A DNA stretch of 18,256 nt from an uncultured Clostridia bacterium (GTDB lineage Bacteria; Bacillota; Clostridia; Oscillospirales; Acutalibacteraceae). The stretch lies in the NCBI GenBank assembly GCA_946405475.1, contig CAMJHI010000015.1, positions 1 to 18,256 of the forward strand, written 5' to 3'. Below the pieces are notes generated by a model that saw only the letters and a list, made by a program, of their open reading frames with translations, was not told where the DNA came from and did not search any database. The position numbers were made by a program, and so were the translations under genes. Below are positions 7,033-14,209 of this stretch, piece by piece (the stretch's first letter is position 1; each line of letters starts with the position of its first letter).

Positions 7033-7061
7033 TAGATATGTAACAGGTTTGCAAAACATAC
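7033..7061 (-). promoter_or_regulatory. Tentative sigma-E-like promoter of the LytM/M50 pair
   Basis: On the minus strand GTATGTT (7055-7061) lies 14 bp from CATATCTA (7033-7040), which resembles the mother-cell sigma-E consensus (-35 KMATAWW, 14 bp, -10 CATAYAHT) with a few mismatches. It overlaps the divergent response-regulator promoter. Listed as weak support only. Confidence 0.25.
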
Positions 7062-7077
7062 GGCAAAGGTGTATGAT
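7049..7077 (+). promoter_or_regulatory. Sigma-A type promoter of the two-component operon
   Basis: TTGCAA (7049-7054) and TATGAT (7072-7077) have a 17-bp spacer. Predicted start near 7084 gives a short purine-rich leader. This also excludes an upstream in-frame start at 7069, which lies inside the promoter. Confidence 0.75.
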
Positions 7078-7110
7078 GAAATAGAAGAGAAGAGAAGCGA
7101 GGCGAGAGAC

Positions 7111-7800
7111 ATGAAAAAAATCATTGTGGCAGACGACGAGCGGCACATCCGCCGTCTGGTCTGCGATTTTCTGACCAACGAGGGCTATGAAGCGCTCGAA
7201 GCCGCCGACGGCGACGCAGCGCTGGAATTGTTCCGCCGCAACCGGGACACGGCCGCGCTGATTCTGGACGTGATGATGCCTAACATGGACGGCTGGGCCG
7301 TTTGCCGCGAGATCCGCAAAACCAGCAGCGTGCCGATCCTGCTGCTCACGGCGCGCAGCGAGGAATTCGACCAGCTCATGGGCTTTGAGGTCGGCGCGGA
7401 CGATTACGTGACCAAGCCGTTCAGCCCGAGCGTGCTGATGAAGCGGGTCGCCGTGCTTTTGAGGCACGCCGAAACCGCCGCCGTCAGCGACAGGCAAAAC
7501 GAGCTGGATTCGCTGTGCGTGGACGAGGCGGCCCACGTGGTCACGCTCGACGGCCGGGCGCTGGAGCTGACGCTCAAGGAATATAAAATCCTGCTCAAGC
7601 TGCTTTCCTCCGTCGGGCGCGTGTTCACGCGGGAACAGCTGCTCGACGACATCTGGGGGCTGGATTATGAGGGCGACGCCCGCACGGTCGATTCCCACGT
7701 GGCGCGGCTGCGCACCAAGCTCGGCGACTGGGGCAGCCGCCACCTGAAGACCGTGTACGGCACCGGGTATAAAATCGACGGCGGCGCCGGGGAAGGATGA
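7111..7800 (+). CDS. OmpR/PhoB-family response regulator
   Basis: A 229-residue DNA-binding response regulator. The receiver domain (1-115) has the acidic pair D8-D9, phospho-acceptor Asp53 in LILDVMMPNMDG, the conserved Thr in LLLTARSE (T80) and Lys102 in DDYVTKPF. The C-terminal winged-helix domain has LTLKEYKILLKLLSS, VFTREQLLDDIWG, RTVDSHVARLRTKLG and the terminal wing TVYGTGYKI, all OmpR-family features. The start is the ATG at 7111 (MKKIIVADDE), with GAGG 8 nt upstream. It overlaps its kinase by 4 bases (ATGA). The signal and target genes cannot be read from the sequence. Confidence 0.95.
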   Translation: MKKIIVADDERHIRRLVCDFLTNEGYEALEAADGDAALELFRRNRDTAALILDVMMPNMDGWAVCREIRKTSSVPILLLTARSEEFDQLMGFEVGADDYVTKPFSPSVLMKRVAVLLRHAETAAVSDRQNELDSLCVDEAAHVVTLDGRALELTLKEYKILLKLLSSVGRVFTREQLLDDIWGLDYEGDARTVDSHVARLRTKLGDWGSRHLKTVYGTGYKIDGGAGEG

Positions 7801-9347
7801 CCGGACGTATGAAAGCGATCCATTTCAAAAACCGGCCACAGACGCGCAAGCCCCGCCCGCTGCGCATCCAGTTGACCATCATCACCTCGATCACGATCTG
7901 CGCGGGATTATTGAGCATTCTGCTGCTCAATTCGCGGTTTTCCACCACGCTCTACCAGAACCGGCAAAAGCGGCTGCTCGCGCAGGCAGCCAAAGAGATC
8001 ACCACGCTGACGCAGGGGAACCGGGCGGAGGTGCTCGCGGGGCTGGCCGAGATCGAAACAAAATCCAACCTTGAAATCGAAATCTACAACGCGAACGGCA
8101 CGCTGGTGTACGACACCTTAGTCAACCGCTTCGCCTCGGAATGGCTGGGGCAAAGCGAGTTTGACCTGTTCCAGTCCCTGATGAACAAGCGGAACCGTGA
8201 AACGGTCAGAATCCTCAAGCAGGAGCCGAACGGCGTGTTTGAGATCCAGCAGGACAGCCGCCTGAACCGGCAGTATCTGACCTATACCGCACAGCCGGAC
8301 AGCGGCGGCTTCATCCGCGTTTCCTCTCAACTGGATTTCATCAACAACACGGCCAACGCCACCACCCGGCAGGTCAGCCTGCTGGCGGGCGCGACGTTTT
8401 TTGTGGTCATCGTCGTGCTCTATTTGTTCCTGCGCCGTGCCACCGACCCCATCCGCGAAATGAACCTTGTGACAAGGCGCATGGCGGGCATGGATTTTTC
8501 GCAGAAATGCACCGCCCGCACCAACAATGAGCTGCGGGAGCTGAGCGACAACATCAACACGCTGTCTGAATCCCTCGACCGCACACTGCGCGACTTACAG
8601 GAGAAAAACCGGCAGCTTGAGGCGGATATCGAGCACGAACGCAAGCTGGAAGCCATGCGGCGCACGTTCGTTTCCAACGCTTCGCACGAACTGAAAACGC
8701 CCATCGCCATCGTGCAGGGCTACGCCGAAGGGCTCAAGCTCGGCATCCGCAGCCCGGGGGCTGACGGCGAAGAATACTGCGACGTCATCTTGGAGGAAAC
8801 GCGCAAAATGAACCGGCTGGTGAACAGCATGCTGGAGCTGTCCAAGTATGAGGCGGGGGCGTATGAGCTGAACCGGCAGCCGTTTGACGTGAAGGAATTT
8901 CTGGAGGAAGAAGCCGGCTCTTTTGCCGTTCTGGCGAAAGAAAAAGGCGTTGAGCTCATCGCGCAGGCGCCGCCCGGGCTGACCGCTTACGGCGACCCGG
9001 AAAAGCTGGAAACGGTGCTGAACAATTACGTATCCAACGCTTTGTCGCACGCCGACGGCGAAAAGCGCATTGAGATCACGAGCGTTGAGACAGAGAACGG
9101 CTGCCGCGTGAGCGTGTTCAACACCGGCGAGCCGATCGACGAAAGCGAGCTGCCCAACCTCTGGCAGAGCTTTTACCGCGCCGACAAATCCCGTTCCCGC
9201 TCGCAGGGGCGGTTCGGGCTGGGGCTGTCGATCTGCAAGGCCATTCTGGAGCTGCACCGGGCGCCCTACGGCGTTATCAACCGCGAAAACGGCGTCACGT
9301 TCTGGTTTGAGATCCCGAAAGCGCCGGACGAGTCCGAAACAGAATAA
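7797..9347 (+). CDS. Membrane sensor histidine kinase (HAMP-HisKA-HATPase)
   Basis: A 516-residue partner kinase of the preceding regulator. In order: basic N-terminus; TM1 (about 25-45); a ~145-residue extracellular sensor region; TM2 (about 192-213); HAMP linker (about 213-268); coiled-coil; HisKA with phospho-acceptor His297 in SNASHELKTP; HATPase domain with N box around N414 (LNNYVSNALSH), and the FGLGLSI G-box at 473-479. The extracellular region shows no family I recognise. The ATG at 7797 overlaps the regulator stop but has no spacing to GGAAGG. An in-frame ATG at 7809 is spaced about 11 nt from it and may be the real start. Layout is typical of Firmicutes envelope-stress or antibiotic-sensing kinases. 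Confidence 0.93.
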   Translation: MTGRMKAIHFKNRPQTRKPRPLRIQLTIITSITICAGLLSILLLNSRFSTTLYQNRQKRLLAQAAKEITTLTQGNRAEVLAGLAEIETKSNLEIEIYNANGTLVYDTLVNRFASEWLGQSEFDLFQSLMNKRNRETVRILKQEPNGVFEIQQDSRLNRQYLTYTAQPDSGGFIRVSSQLDFINNTANATTRQVSLLAGATFFVVIVVLYLFLRRATDPIREMNLVTRRMAGMDFSQKCTARTNNELRELSDNINTLSESLDRTLRDLQEKNRQLEADIEHERKLEAMRRTFVSNASHELKTPIAIVQGYAEGLKLGIRSPGADGEEYCDVILEETRKMNRLVNSMLELSKYEAGAYELNRQPFDVKEFLEEEAGSFAVLAKEKGVELIAQAPPGLTAYGDPEKLETVLNNYVSNALSHADGEKRIEITSVETENGCRVSVFNTGEPIDESELPNLWQSFYRADKSRSRSQGRFGLGLSICKAILELHRAPYGVINRENGVTFWFEIPKAPDESETE

Positions 9348-9391
9348 AAAGCAACGGCATGGAAACCAAGCGGTCGCCATGCCGTTGCTTT
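9348..9391. terminator. Bidirectional terminator between convergent genes
   Basis: A perfect 15-bp inverted repeat, AAAGCAACGGCATGG (9348-9362) and CCATGCCGTTGCTTT (9377-9391), has a 14-nt loop. It begins one base after the kinase stop codon and ends 8 bases before the stop of the convergent gene. Both flanks give T-rich tails, better on the minus strand. Confidence 0.85.
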
Positions 9392-9399
9392 ATTGATCA

Positions 9400-10101
9400 T
9401 CATTCATCCTTGATGGATTTGTCACTGACGATTTCCAGCCGGGCGTTGCTGCCCGTGCCGCGCATCCGATAGATGCGGTCCCGCTGCGGGAAGAACATCC
9501 CCGGCAGTTCACCCGCGCCGTACAGCTTGAGCTGAAGCAGGCTGAACACCGGGAACAAAAGCGGCATCAGGAACGGTCTGGCCGCCGTGTTCCACATCAT
9601 GAAGGCAAAGGCCGTGCAGTTGAAGAAGATAAAATCCCACGTGTTGCTGTAAAGCAGCCGGTGGCTGAACTTTGCCAGCTCTTCCCGGGTGAGATCGTCG
9701 GAAAGGCAGAGCGTCGGGGTCTCGTCGTTGGCGTACAGGTAGCTTTCCGTGTTGTAATAAATGCCGAAGCCGTCCGAACGGGTGAAGCCGAAGCTGCCGA
9801 TGGAAACGCCCTCGTTCGGCGGCAGATCGTAAACGCCCACCATCAGCGTTTCGTCGGACAGGTTTTCCAGATACAAAAAGACGTGACCGGTCGGTTTTTT
9901 CGGATTGACCTTGTGGTAACAGATATGCAGCCGCGCCACCGTTTCCTGCGTTTCGTCGATCGGCTCCGACACGACGATCGGGTCTTCAATCGGCGGGTCA
10001 TCGACCGGCGGCTCCTCGGCCAGAGCCGCGAAAGCGCCGCTGAACAGGAGCAGAATTGACAGGAGCACGCACAGGACGGTTCGGATCGGGTTCTTTTTCA
10101 T
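9400..10101 (-). CDS. Secreted/tethered protein with a His...NC motif pair, possible permuted papain-fold (LRAT/YiiX-like)
   Basis: A 233-residue exported protein. Residues 1-27 form a signal peptide or anchor (basic start, hydrophobic core, AFAALA-type end). An acidic, proline-rich linker follows (31-50, repeats of PP/ED). The folded part has GHVFLYLEN around His73 and FNCTAFAF around N161-C162. This order, His in a GHVxLxL strand and then an NCxxF helix, is what permuted NlpC/P60 and LRAT-type papain-fold proteins show. I infer that fold without a database hit, and the substrate is unknown (lipid, peptide or amide). A hydrophobic stretch follows (about 175-192). Start ATG 10101 has GAGGTG upstream. 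It has its own promoter and converges on the histidine kinase, so co-regulation with the two-component system is not shown. Confidence 0.7.
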   Translation of the reverse strand: MKKNPIRTVLCVLLSILLLFSGAFAALAEEPPVDDPPIEDPIVVSEPIDETQETVARLHICYHKVNPKKPTGHVFLYLENLSDETLMVGVYDLPPNEGVSIGSFGFTRSDGFGIYYNTESYLYANDETPTLCLSDDLTREELAKFSHRLLYSNTWDFIFFNCTAFAFMMWNTAARPFLMPLLFPVFSLLQLKLYGAGELPGMFFPQRDRIYRMRGTGSNARLEIVSDKSIKDE

Positions 10102-10162
10102 TTTAACACCTCGTATTGGAGCTGTTGCTTACGTAACAGTGTATTTTGACTTTGTTTGGTTT

Positions 10163-10191
10163 ATTGTAGCGCAAAATGATTCAAATGGCAA
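10163..10191 (-). promoter_or_regulatory. Sigma-A type promoter of the secreted His/NC protein
   Basis: Minus-strand TTGCCA (10186-10191) and TACAAT (10163-10168) have a 17-bp spacer; predicted start near 10156. Just downstream in the leader is an inverted repeat at 10122-10139 (CTGTT and AACAG arms around TTACGTAA) that could be an operator or small hairpin. Confidence 0.7.
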
Positions 10192-10209
10192 GAAAACAAC
10201 GTGAATTTC

Positions 10210-10238
10210 TTGACGAAAAATCATTTCAATGTTATGCT
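10210..10238 (+). promoter_or_regulatory. Likely promoter of the PHP-domain gene
   Basis: TTGACG (10210-10215) and TATGCT (10233-10238) have a 17-bp spacer. Predicted start is near 10245, almost exactly at the left border of the palindromic element. I see no usable promoter between the element and the PHP start codon. Confidence 0.5.
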
Positions 10239-10246
10239 TTTTATAG

Positions 10247-10407
10247 GGAAACACTGAATCAATCACAAGCGCACGATGGAGCGAATCTTTTTCCGTCATA
10301 TTGCACCAAAAATCCTTGTTTTGCGTCAGCAAAGCGGCGGCTTTTTTGCACAATCTGACGAAAAAATCTCTCGCTCCCTCGCACACTCTGATTGAATCAG
10401 CGTTTCC
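10247..10407. mobile_element. 161-bp palindromic MITE-like element with ATAG target duplication
   Basis: The outer ends are near-perfect inverted repeats: GGAAACACTGAATCAATC (10247-10264) against the complement of 10390-10407, with 2 mismatches in 18. Similarity continues inward over roughly 70 nt per arm (about three quarters matching by eye, several mismatches being G/A or T/C changes that still pair as G-U in RNA). The apex is a TTTGC-GTCA-GCAAA mini-hairpin near 10317-10337. Both ends are flanked by ATAG (10243-10246 and 10408-10411), consistent with a 4-bp target-site duplication. It has no plausible coding capacity. These are the hallmarks of a non-autonomous miniature inverted-repeat transposable element. 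The mobilising transposase is not in this window. Confidence 0.75.
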
Positions 10408-10447
10408 ATAGTTAGTCCAATCTTACCATAATGGAGATGAAGCATTC

Positions 10448-11839
10448 ATGAAGAAAAAACTGCTCTGCGTGATCCTTACGATTCTGTTCCTGCTGCCCTT
10501 CTCCGCCTTCGGCGCGCCGTCTTCGGTCAAATCGGCGGCTTCGGGCGATTACACCATCGTTTCGCCCTACGCCGACGTGATCTGGTCGGGCGACAACGCC
10601 TGGGGCGCCTACAAGGGCAACCTGCACACCCACTCCTTCGTCAGCGACGCGAGAGTGGATTTCCGCGACATGATCCTGGAGTATTACCGGCAGGACTTTG
10701 ATTTTCTCGCCATGACCGAGCACGCCGTGACCGGCAAAGCGTGGAACCAAAAACAGGTGGAGCTGCCGCTTTACACCTATCAGCGCATCATCGGCAACAC
10801 CGTTCACACGCTGACCGACGCAGAATTTGAAGGCATTACCTCGGGCGCCTACCCCGTCAACGGCAAGCCCAGAGGTCACGGCATGACCTGCGTGACCGGC
10901 GGCAACGAGCTCAACGGCCTGACCGTGACCAAATGCCACGTCAACGGCCTCTTTTTGCCGGAAAACGTGGGCAACAACCACCTCGGCTATGAAAACGACC
11001 ACGAGGGCGCGGTTCGTCTGGTGGAAGAAACCGGCGGCGACGCCGTATCCTTCATCAACCACCCGGGCGACTGGTTCCACGGCGCCGGTGACCGCGCGCT
11101 TTCCTTCAAGCCCGAAAACGTGGATTATTACGCCAACATCATTCTGGGCTACGATTCCTGTCTGGGCATGGAGGTATTCAACGAAAACAACTCCCCCACC
11201 CGCTATGACCGCGTGCTGTGGGACAACGTGCTGATGAAATGCCTGCCCTACGGCAAAAACGTGATCGCCTTCGGCAACAGCGACGCTCATTACCTCAACG
11301 ACGTTGATTCCTCCTTCAGCACCTTCATGATGGAAGAAAACGACATGGCGCATATCCGCGACACCATGATCAGCGGCGCGTTCTTCATTCACACCCGCGT
11401 CATGGGCCCCGACCCGGTGCTCGGCCCGAAGGAAGACATCGGCGTAAAGAATCAGGGTCTGCCCTACCCGATGTTCACCGAGGTTTCGGTCGACGGCCAC
11501 AAGCTGACCGTGAAAGCCAACGAATACAGCAACATCCAGTGGGTCGCCAACGGCAAGGTGATCGCCGAGCAGGATATCGCGCAGTCGGCACAGGACAGCA
11601 CCTACACGCTCGACCTCGATCAGATCGAAGGCGCGGAGGATTTCCTTTACGTTCGCTGCCAGCTCATCGGGAAAGGCGGCATCACGCTCACGCAGGCGTT
11701 CCCAATCGACAACGGAACCGAACCGCTGACCTATCAGCGCGACAATTCTCTCAAGGCGCAGCTCGGCCGCGTGCTTCACTTCCTTGCCAGCCTGCGCATC
11801 TTCGCCATCATCGAAACCCTCATCTGGAAGCTTTCCTGA
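10448..11839 (+). CDS. Secreted PHP-domain metal-dependent hydrolase
   Basis: A 463-residue exported protein. A signal peptide (about 1-22, ending FSAFG-A) precedes a PHP domain with its metal-binding motifs in order: GNLHTHS (H60, H62), MTEHA (E91, H92), FINHPGD (H205), GMEVFN (E243) and GNSDAH (D279, H281). PHP domains are polynuclear-metal phosphoesterases. An insertion between motifs (about 95-175) probably shapes the substrate pocket. From about residue 340 a beta-rich C-terminal domain (TEVSVDGHKLTVKANEYSN) resembles those of other secreted PHP phosphoesterases, and a hydrophobic or amphipathic tail (about 441-461) may touch the membrane. The substrate is unknown. Start ATG 10448 has GGAG 11 nt upstream. 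The upstream leader contains the MITE-like element. Confidence 0.88.
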   Translation: MKKKLLCVILTILFLLPFSAFGAPSSVKSAASGDYTIVSPYADVIWSGDNAWGAYKGNLHTHSFVSDARVDFRDMILEYYRQDFDFLAMTEHAVTGKAWNQKQVELPLYTYQRIIGNTVHTLTDAEFEGITSGAYPVNGKPRGHGMTCVTGGNELNGLTVTKCHVNGLFLPENVGNNHLGYENDHEGAVRLVEETGGDAVSFINHPGDWFHGAGDRALSFKPENVDYYANIILGYDSCLGMEVFNENNSPTRYDRVLWDNVLMKCLPYGKNVIAFGNSDAHYLNDVDSSFSTFMMEENDMAHIRDTMISGAFFIHTRVMGPDPVLGPKEDIGVKNQGLPYPMFTEVSVDGHKLTVKANEYSNIQWVANGKVIAEQDIAQSAQDSTYTLDLDQIEGAEDFLYVRCQLIGKGGITLTQAFPIDNGTEPLTYQRDNSLKAQLGRVLHFLASLRIFAIIETLIWKLS

Positions 11840-11853
11840 CGTGTGACACAGTA

Positions 11854-11900
11854 AACGGCCTCCCGCCGCGTGACGGGAGGCCGTTGTTCTTTCTGTTGTT
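11854..11900 (+). terminator. Intrinsic terminator after the PHP gene
   Basis: A perfect 12-bp stem, AACGGCCTCCCG (11854-11865) and CGGGAGGCCGTT (11874-11885), has an 8-nt loop and is followed by a T-rich run. It lies 14 bases past the PHP stop and reaches the stop of the convergent glycosyltransferase gene. On the minus strand there is no clear U tract. Confidence 0.85.
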
Positions 11901-13253
11901 TTACGGCTGCTCCTTCTCTTTCTTTCTCTGTTTTCTTTTGACGTTGAGCAGCTCATAGGCGGAAATGCGCTTGAGCATGTCGATGAACATATAAAGCATC
12001 ATGATGTGCAGCGTGATCGCCGCGATGAGGTTGTTGGGCTTATCCCACAGCCGCTCGCCCGCCAGCTTGATTTTTTCGGGCGTATTGAAGGCCGGGTAAT
12101 AAACGCAGGGCAGATACAGCAAAAGCAGGAAAAAGAAAATGAAATAGGCGATATCGCGCCTGCGAAAGCTCCCCTTGGTCAAAAACAGCGTGAACGGGAT
12201 GAGGAGGAAGATCAGGATATACATCCGCCCGCCGGAGCCGAGGTTCATGAACAGATAGGACAGGCACAGCACGCGCTGCCATTCTTCCCGCAGGATGAAA
12301 TACATGAGCAGGGCGCCGAGCATGTTAGCCGAAAACAAAAAGCTCTTCGTGGTCATATAATCCAGCCCGATCGTTTTGAACAGCAGGCGCGACACCACGT
12401 CGCTCGTGACGAAATTGTAGTTGACCTGCGCGTCGGACTGCTTGGAAAACGTGCGCAGGTTCTCGATCAGATCCCGCACGCTCTCAAACCCGTCATAGAA
12501 GAAAAACGGCAGGAACGTGAACAGCACGCCGTAAACAAGCAGACGGACGGCTTCTTTGTATTTTTTGTCAGTGATCAGCAGCAGCCCGAACACCGCCGGA
12601 TAGAGCTTCAGCCCCGCGGCGACCGCCAGCGCGATATAGGACAGTTCCCGCACCCACTTGCGCTCATCGTTGCGGTAAAGCACGAAAAACATCGTGAGCA
12701 CCATGGCCAAAAGCAGAATGTTGCCGCGCTGGACGCAGTAGAGCATGGGGTAAGAAAAGATCAGCAGGATCGGGAACCCGGCGGCACTGCGCGCCTGCGT
12801 TGCGCCGTCAAGCCGCTTTTGCATCATCCTGACGAAGAACAGCATGCACACGAACACGAACACGGCGTAAATCGCCAGGCAGGTGGTGTCGGCGGCAAGC
12901 TGCTTGCGCAGAATGAAGGGCAGCGTGAGCAGCTCCGGCTTGACCATTTTTGACAGGACAAAAAAGAACAGGTTGGCCAGCGGCGGATAGATGATGCCGT
13001 TTTTGTAAACTTCTTTGGTGCTCGCGTCACGAATGGAATTGAAAAAATCCATAAAATCATCGTGACCGAAGATGCCGTAAGCGGTGTAGGGATCGCTGAA
13101 CAGGGTGTTGGCAAAGCTCTCGCCGTGGGTGAACAGCATGGTGACGAATGTGAGCGCGCACGAAACGATGAAAGCGATGCGATACGTGCGGAGCATTTGC
13201 TCCGGGCAGTTCTTGAGCAATTCACTGCCCCTTTTGTTTTTTTGCTTTTTCAT
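11901..13253 (-). CDS. Polytopic membrane glycosyltransferase, GT87/DUF2029-like
   Basis: A 450-residue integral membrane protein with about ten hydrophobic segments and basic ends (a KKQKNKRG start and a Lys/Arg-rich tail). Features of the GT87 (GT-C fold, polyprenyl-sugar-dependent) family are visible: acidic residues in the first extracytoplasmic loop (FGHDDFMDFFNSI, about 62-74), IIYPPLANLFFF (about 87-98), QRGNILLL, and the AAGLKLYPAVFGLLLI segment. Such enzymes add mannose or other sugars from lipid carriers outside the membrane. The acceptor is unknown here. It is the last gene of a three-gene operon, 13 bases after the hydrolase stop, with AAGG as its ribosome binding site. A general GT-C protein outside GT87 is the main alternative. 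Confidence 0.75.
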   Translation of the reverse strand: MKKQKNKRGSELLKNCPEQMLRTYRIAFIVSCALTFVTMLFTHGESFANTLFSDPYTAYGIFGHDDFMDFFNSIRDASTKEVYKNGIIYPPLANLFFFVLSKMVKPELLTLPFILRKQLAADTTCLAIYAVFVFVCMLFFVRMMQKRLDGATQARSAAGFPILLIFSYPMLYCVQRGNILLLAMVLTMFFVLYRNDERKWVRELSYIALAVAAGLKLYPAVFGLLLITDKKYKEAVRLLVYGVLFTFLPFFFYDGFESVRDLIENLRTFSKQSDAQVNYNFVTSDVVSRLLFKTIGLDYMTTKSFLFSANMLGALLMYFILREEWQRVLCLSYLFMNLGSGGRMYILIFLLIPFTLFLTKGSFRRRDIAYFIFFFLLLLYLPCVYYPAFNTPEKIKLAGERLWDKPNNLIAAITLHIMMLYMFIDMLKRISAYELLNVKRKQRKKEKEQP

Positions 13254-13266
13254 TGGTTTCCTTCAA

Positions 13267-14208
13267 TTATTCGGCAATCTTTTCGTCCGCCCATTTCACG
13301 ATATCTTCCATGACGGACTGACGGTCGAGCTCGTTGAGGATCTCGTGACGGTCGCCGGGGTAAATTTTGATCGAAACGTCGCTGTGGCCGGTCTTTTTCA
13401 GGTCGCGGTAAACCTGCTTGACGCCCTTGCCGTATTCGCCCACCGGATCGCATTCCCCGGCGATGAGGAACACGGGCAGGCTCTTGGGCAGACCCTGATA
13501 CCACGCCTTGCCGGAAACGGATTTGAGCACGGTGAACAGGTCGCGGTAGCCGCAGGCGGTGAACAAAAAGCCGCAGTACGGGTCGGCGACGTATTTGTCG
13601 ACGATCGCTTCATCCTTGGTCAGCCAGTCAAACTCGGTGCGGGCGGGCTTGATCTTTTTGTTGTAGGCGCCGAACGCCAGCGTGTTGATGAACTCGCTGT
13701 GATAATGCGAGCCCTTGCTGCGCGCGATCATATCCGCCAGCCCGATGGCAATGCCCGCCGCCGGGTTCGCGCCGCTGGTGCCGCAATAGATCGCACCGGC
13801 GAGATTGGCGCTGTAAAGCCGCGTATAGGCGCGCGCGATGAACGAGCCCATGCTGTGACCGAAAAAGATCATCGGCCTGTCGGGGAACTCGCTTGCGGCC
13901 AGCTGATTGACCGTGCGGCAGTCCTCCACGAGCGTTTTCCAGCCGTCTTCTTCGCCGAAAAAGCCGAGCTCCTTGTCAGAAATGACGGATTTGCCGTGAC
14001 CGGCGTGATCGTGGATGTAGACCGCATAGCCGTTTTCGGCCAAAAAGGTGCAGAATTCTTCATAGCGCTCGATGTGTTCCGCCATGCCGTGCGCGATCTG
14101 GAACACCGCCTTGGCGTTGGCGCGCACGATGGGGGTATAGACCTTGCCGACGAGGGTCGTGCCTTCGAGTTTGGAGGGAAGCGTGAAGGAATAGGTTTCG
14201 ATTTTCAT
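13267..14208 (-). CDS. Alpha/beta hydrolase, monoacylglycerol lipase-like
   Basis: A 313-residue cytosolic hydrolase of the serine-aminopeptidase S33/monoglyceride-lipase type. It shows the oxyanion-hole motif AHGMAEHIERY (39-49), HDHAGHGKS, the nucleophile elbow GHSMG (Ser119), the acid in AGECDPVG (Asp254) and the catalytic His in GDRHEI (His288), so the triad is complete. Likely substrates are monoacylglycerols, lysophospholipids or small esters. The frame extends 13 codons further upstream, but ATG 14208 has an AAGGAG box 7-8 nt before it and gives the usual family N-terminus. It begins 1 base after the stop of the Asp-box gene, with the ribosome binding site inside that gene, so coupling is expected. 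Confidence 0.93.
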   Translation of the reverse strand: MKIETYSFTLPSKLEGTTLVGKVYTPIVRANAKAVFQIAHGMAEHIERYEEFCTFLAENGYAVYIHDHAGHGKSVISDKELGFFGEEDGWKTLVEDCRTVNQLAASEFPDRPMIFFGHSMGSFIARAYTRLYSANLAGAIYCGTSGANPAAGIAIGLADMIARSKGSHYHSEFINTLAFGAYNKKIKPARTEFDWLTKDEAIVDKYVADPYCGFLFTACGYRDLFTVLKSVSGKAWYQGLPKSLPVFLIAGECDPVGEYGKGVKQVYRDLKKTGHSDVSIKIYPGDRHEILNELDRQSVMEDIVKWADEKIAE

Positions 14209-14209
14209 G

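Noticed and set aside
7069..7110. Upstream start codon for the response regulator at 7069
   Set aside because: It overlaps the -10 region and precedes the predicted transcription start; the ATG at 7111 gives the standard receiver-domain N-terminus.
10122..10139. Shared operator between the 10122-10139 repeat and the 18174-18190 repeat
   Set aside because: Both contain ACGTAAC, but arm spacing and flanks differ, and one lies in a leader while the other overlaps a -10 box. The similarity is too short to claim a common regulator.
10129..10386. Short open frames inside the 10102-10447 intergenic region
   Set aside because: They run through the inverted-repeat element, lack ribosome binding sites and encode no recognisable protein.
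10403..10432. TTTCCA plus CATAAT as a promoter formed by the right end of the palindromic element
   Set aside because: The predicted start would fall downstream of the PHP gene's own ribosome binding site, so the transcript could not be translated normally.
10412..11956. 514-codon open frame antisense to the PHP gene
   Set aside because: Same artefact: no signal or domain features, overlaps the terminator, and the plus-strand protein has all PHP motifs.
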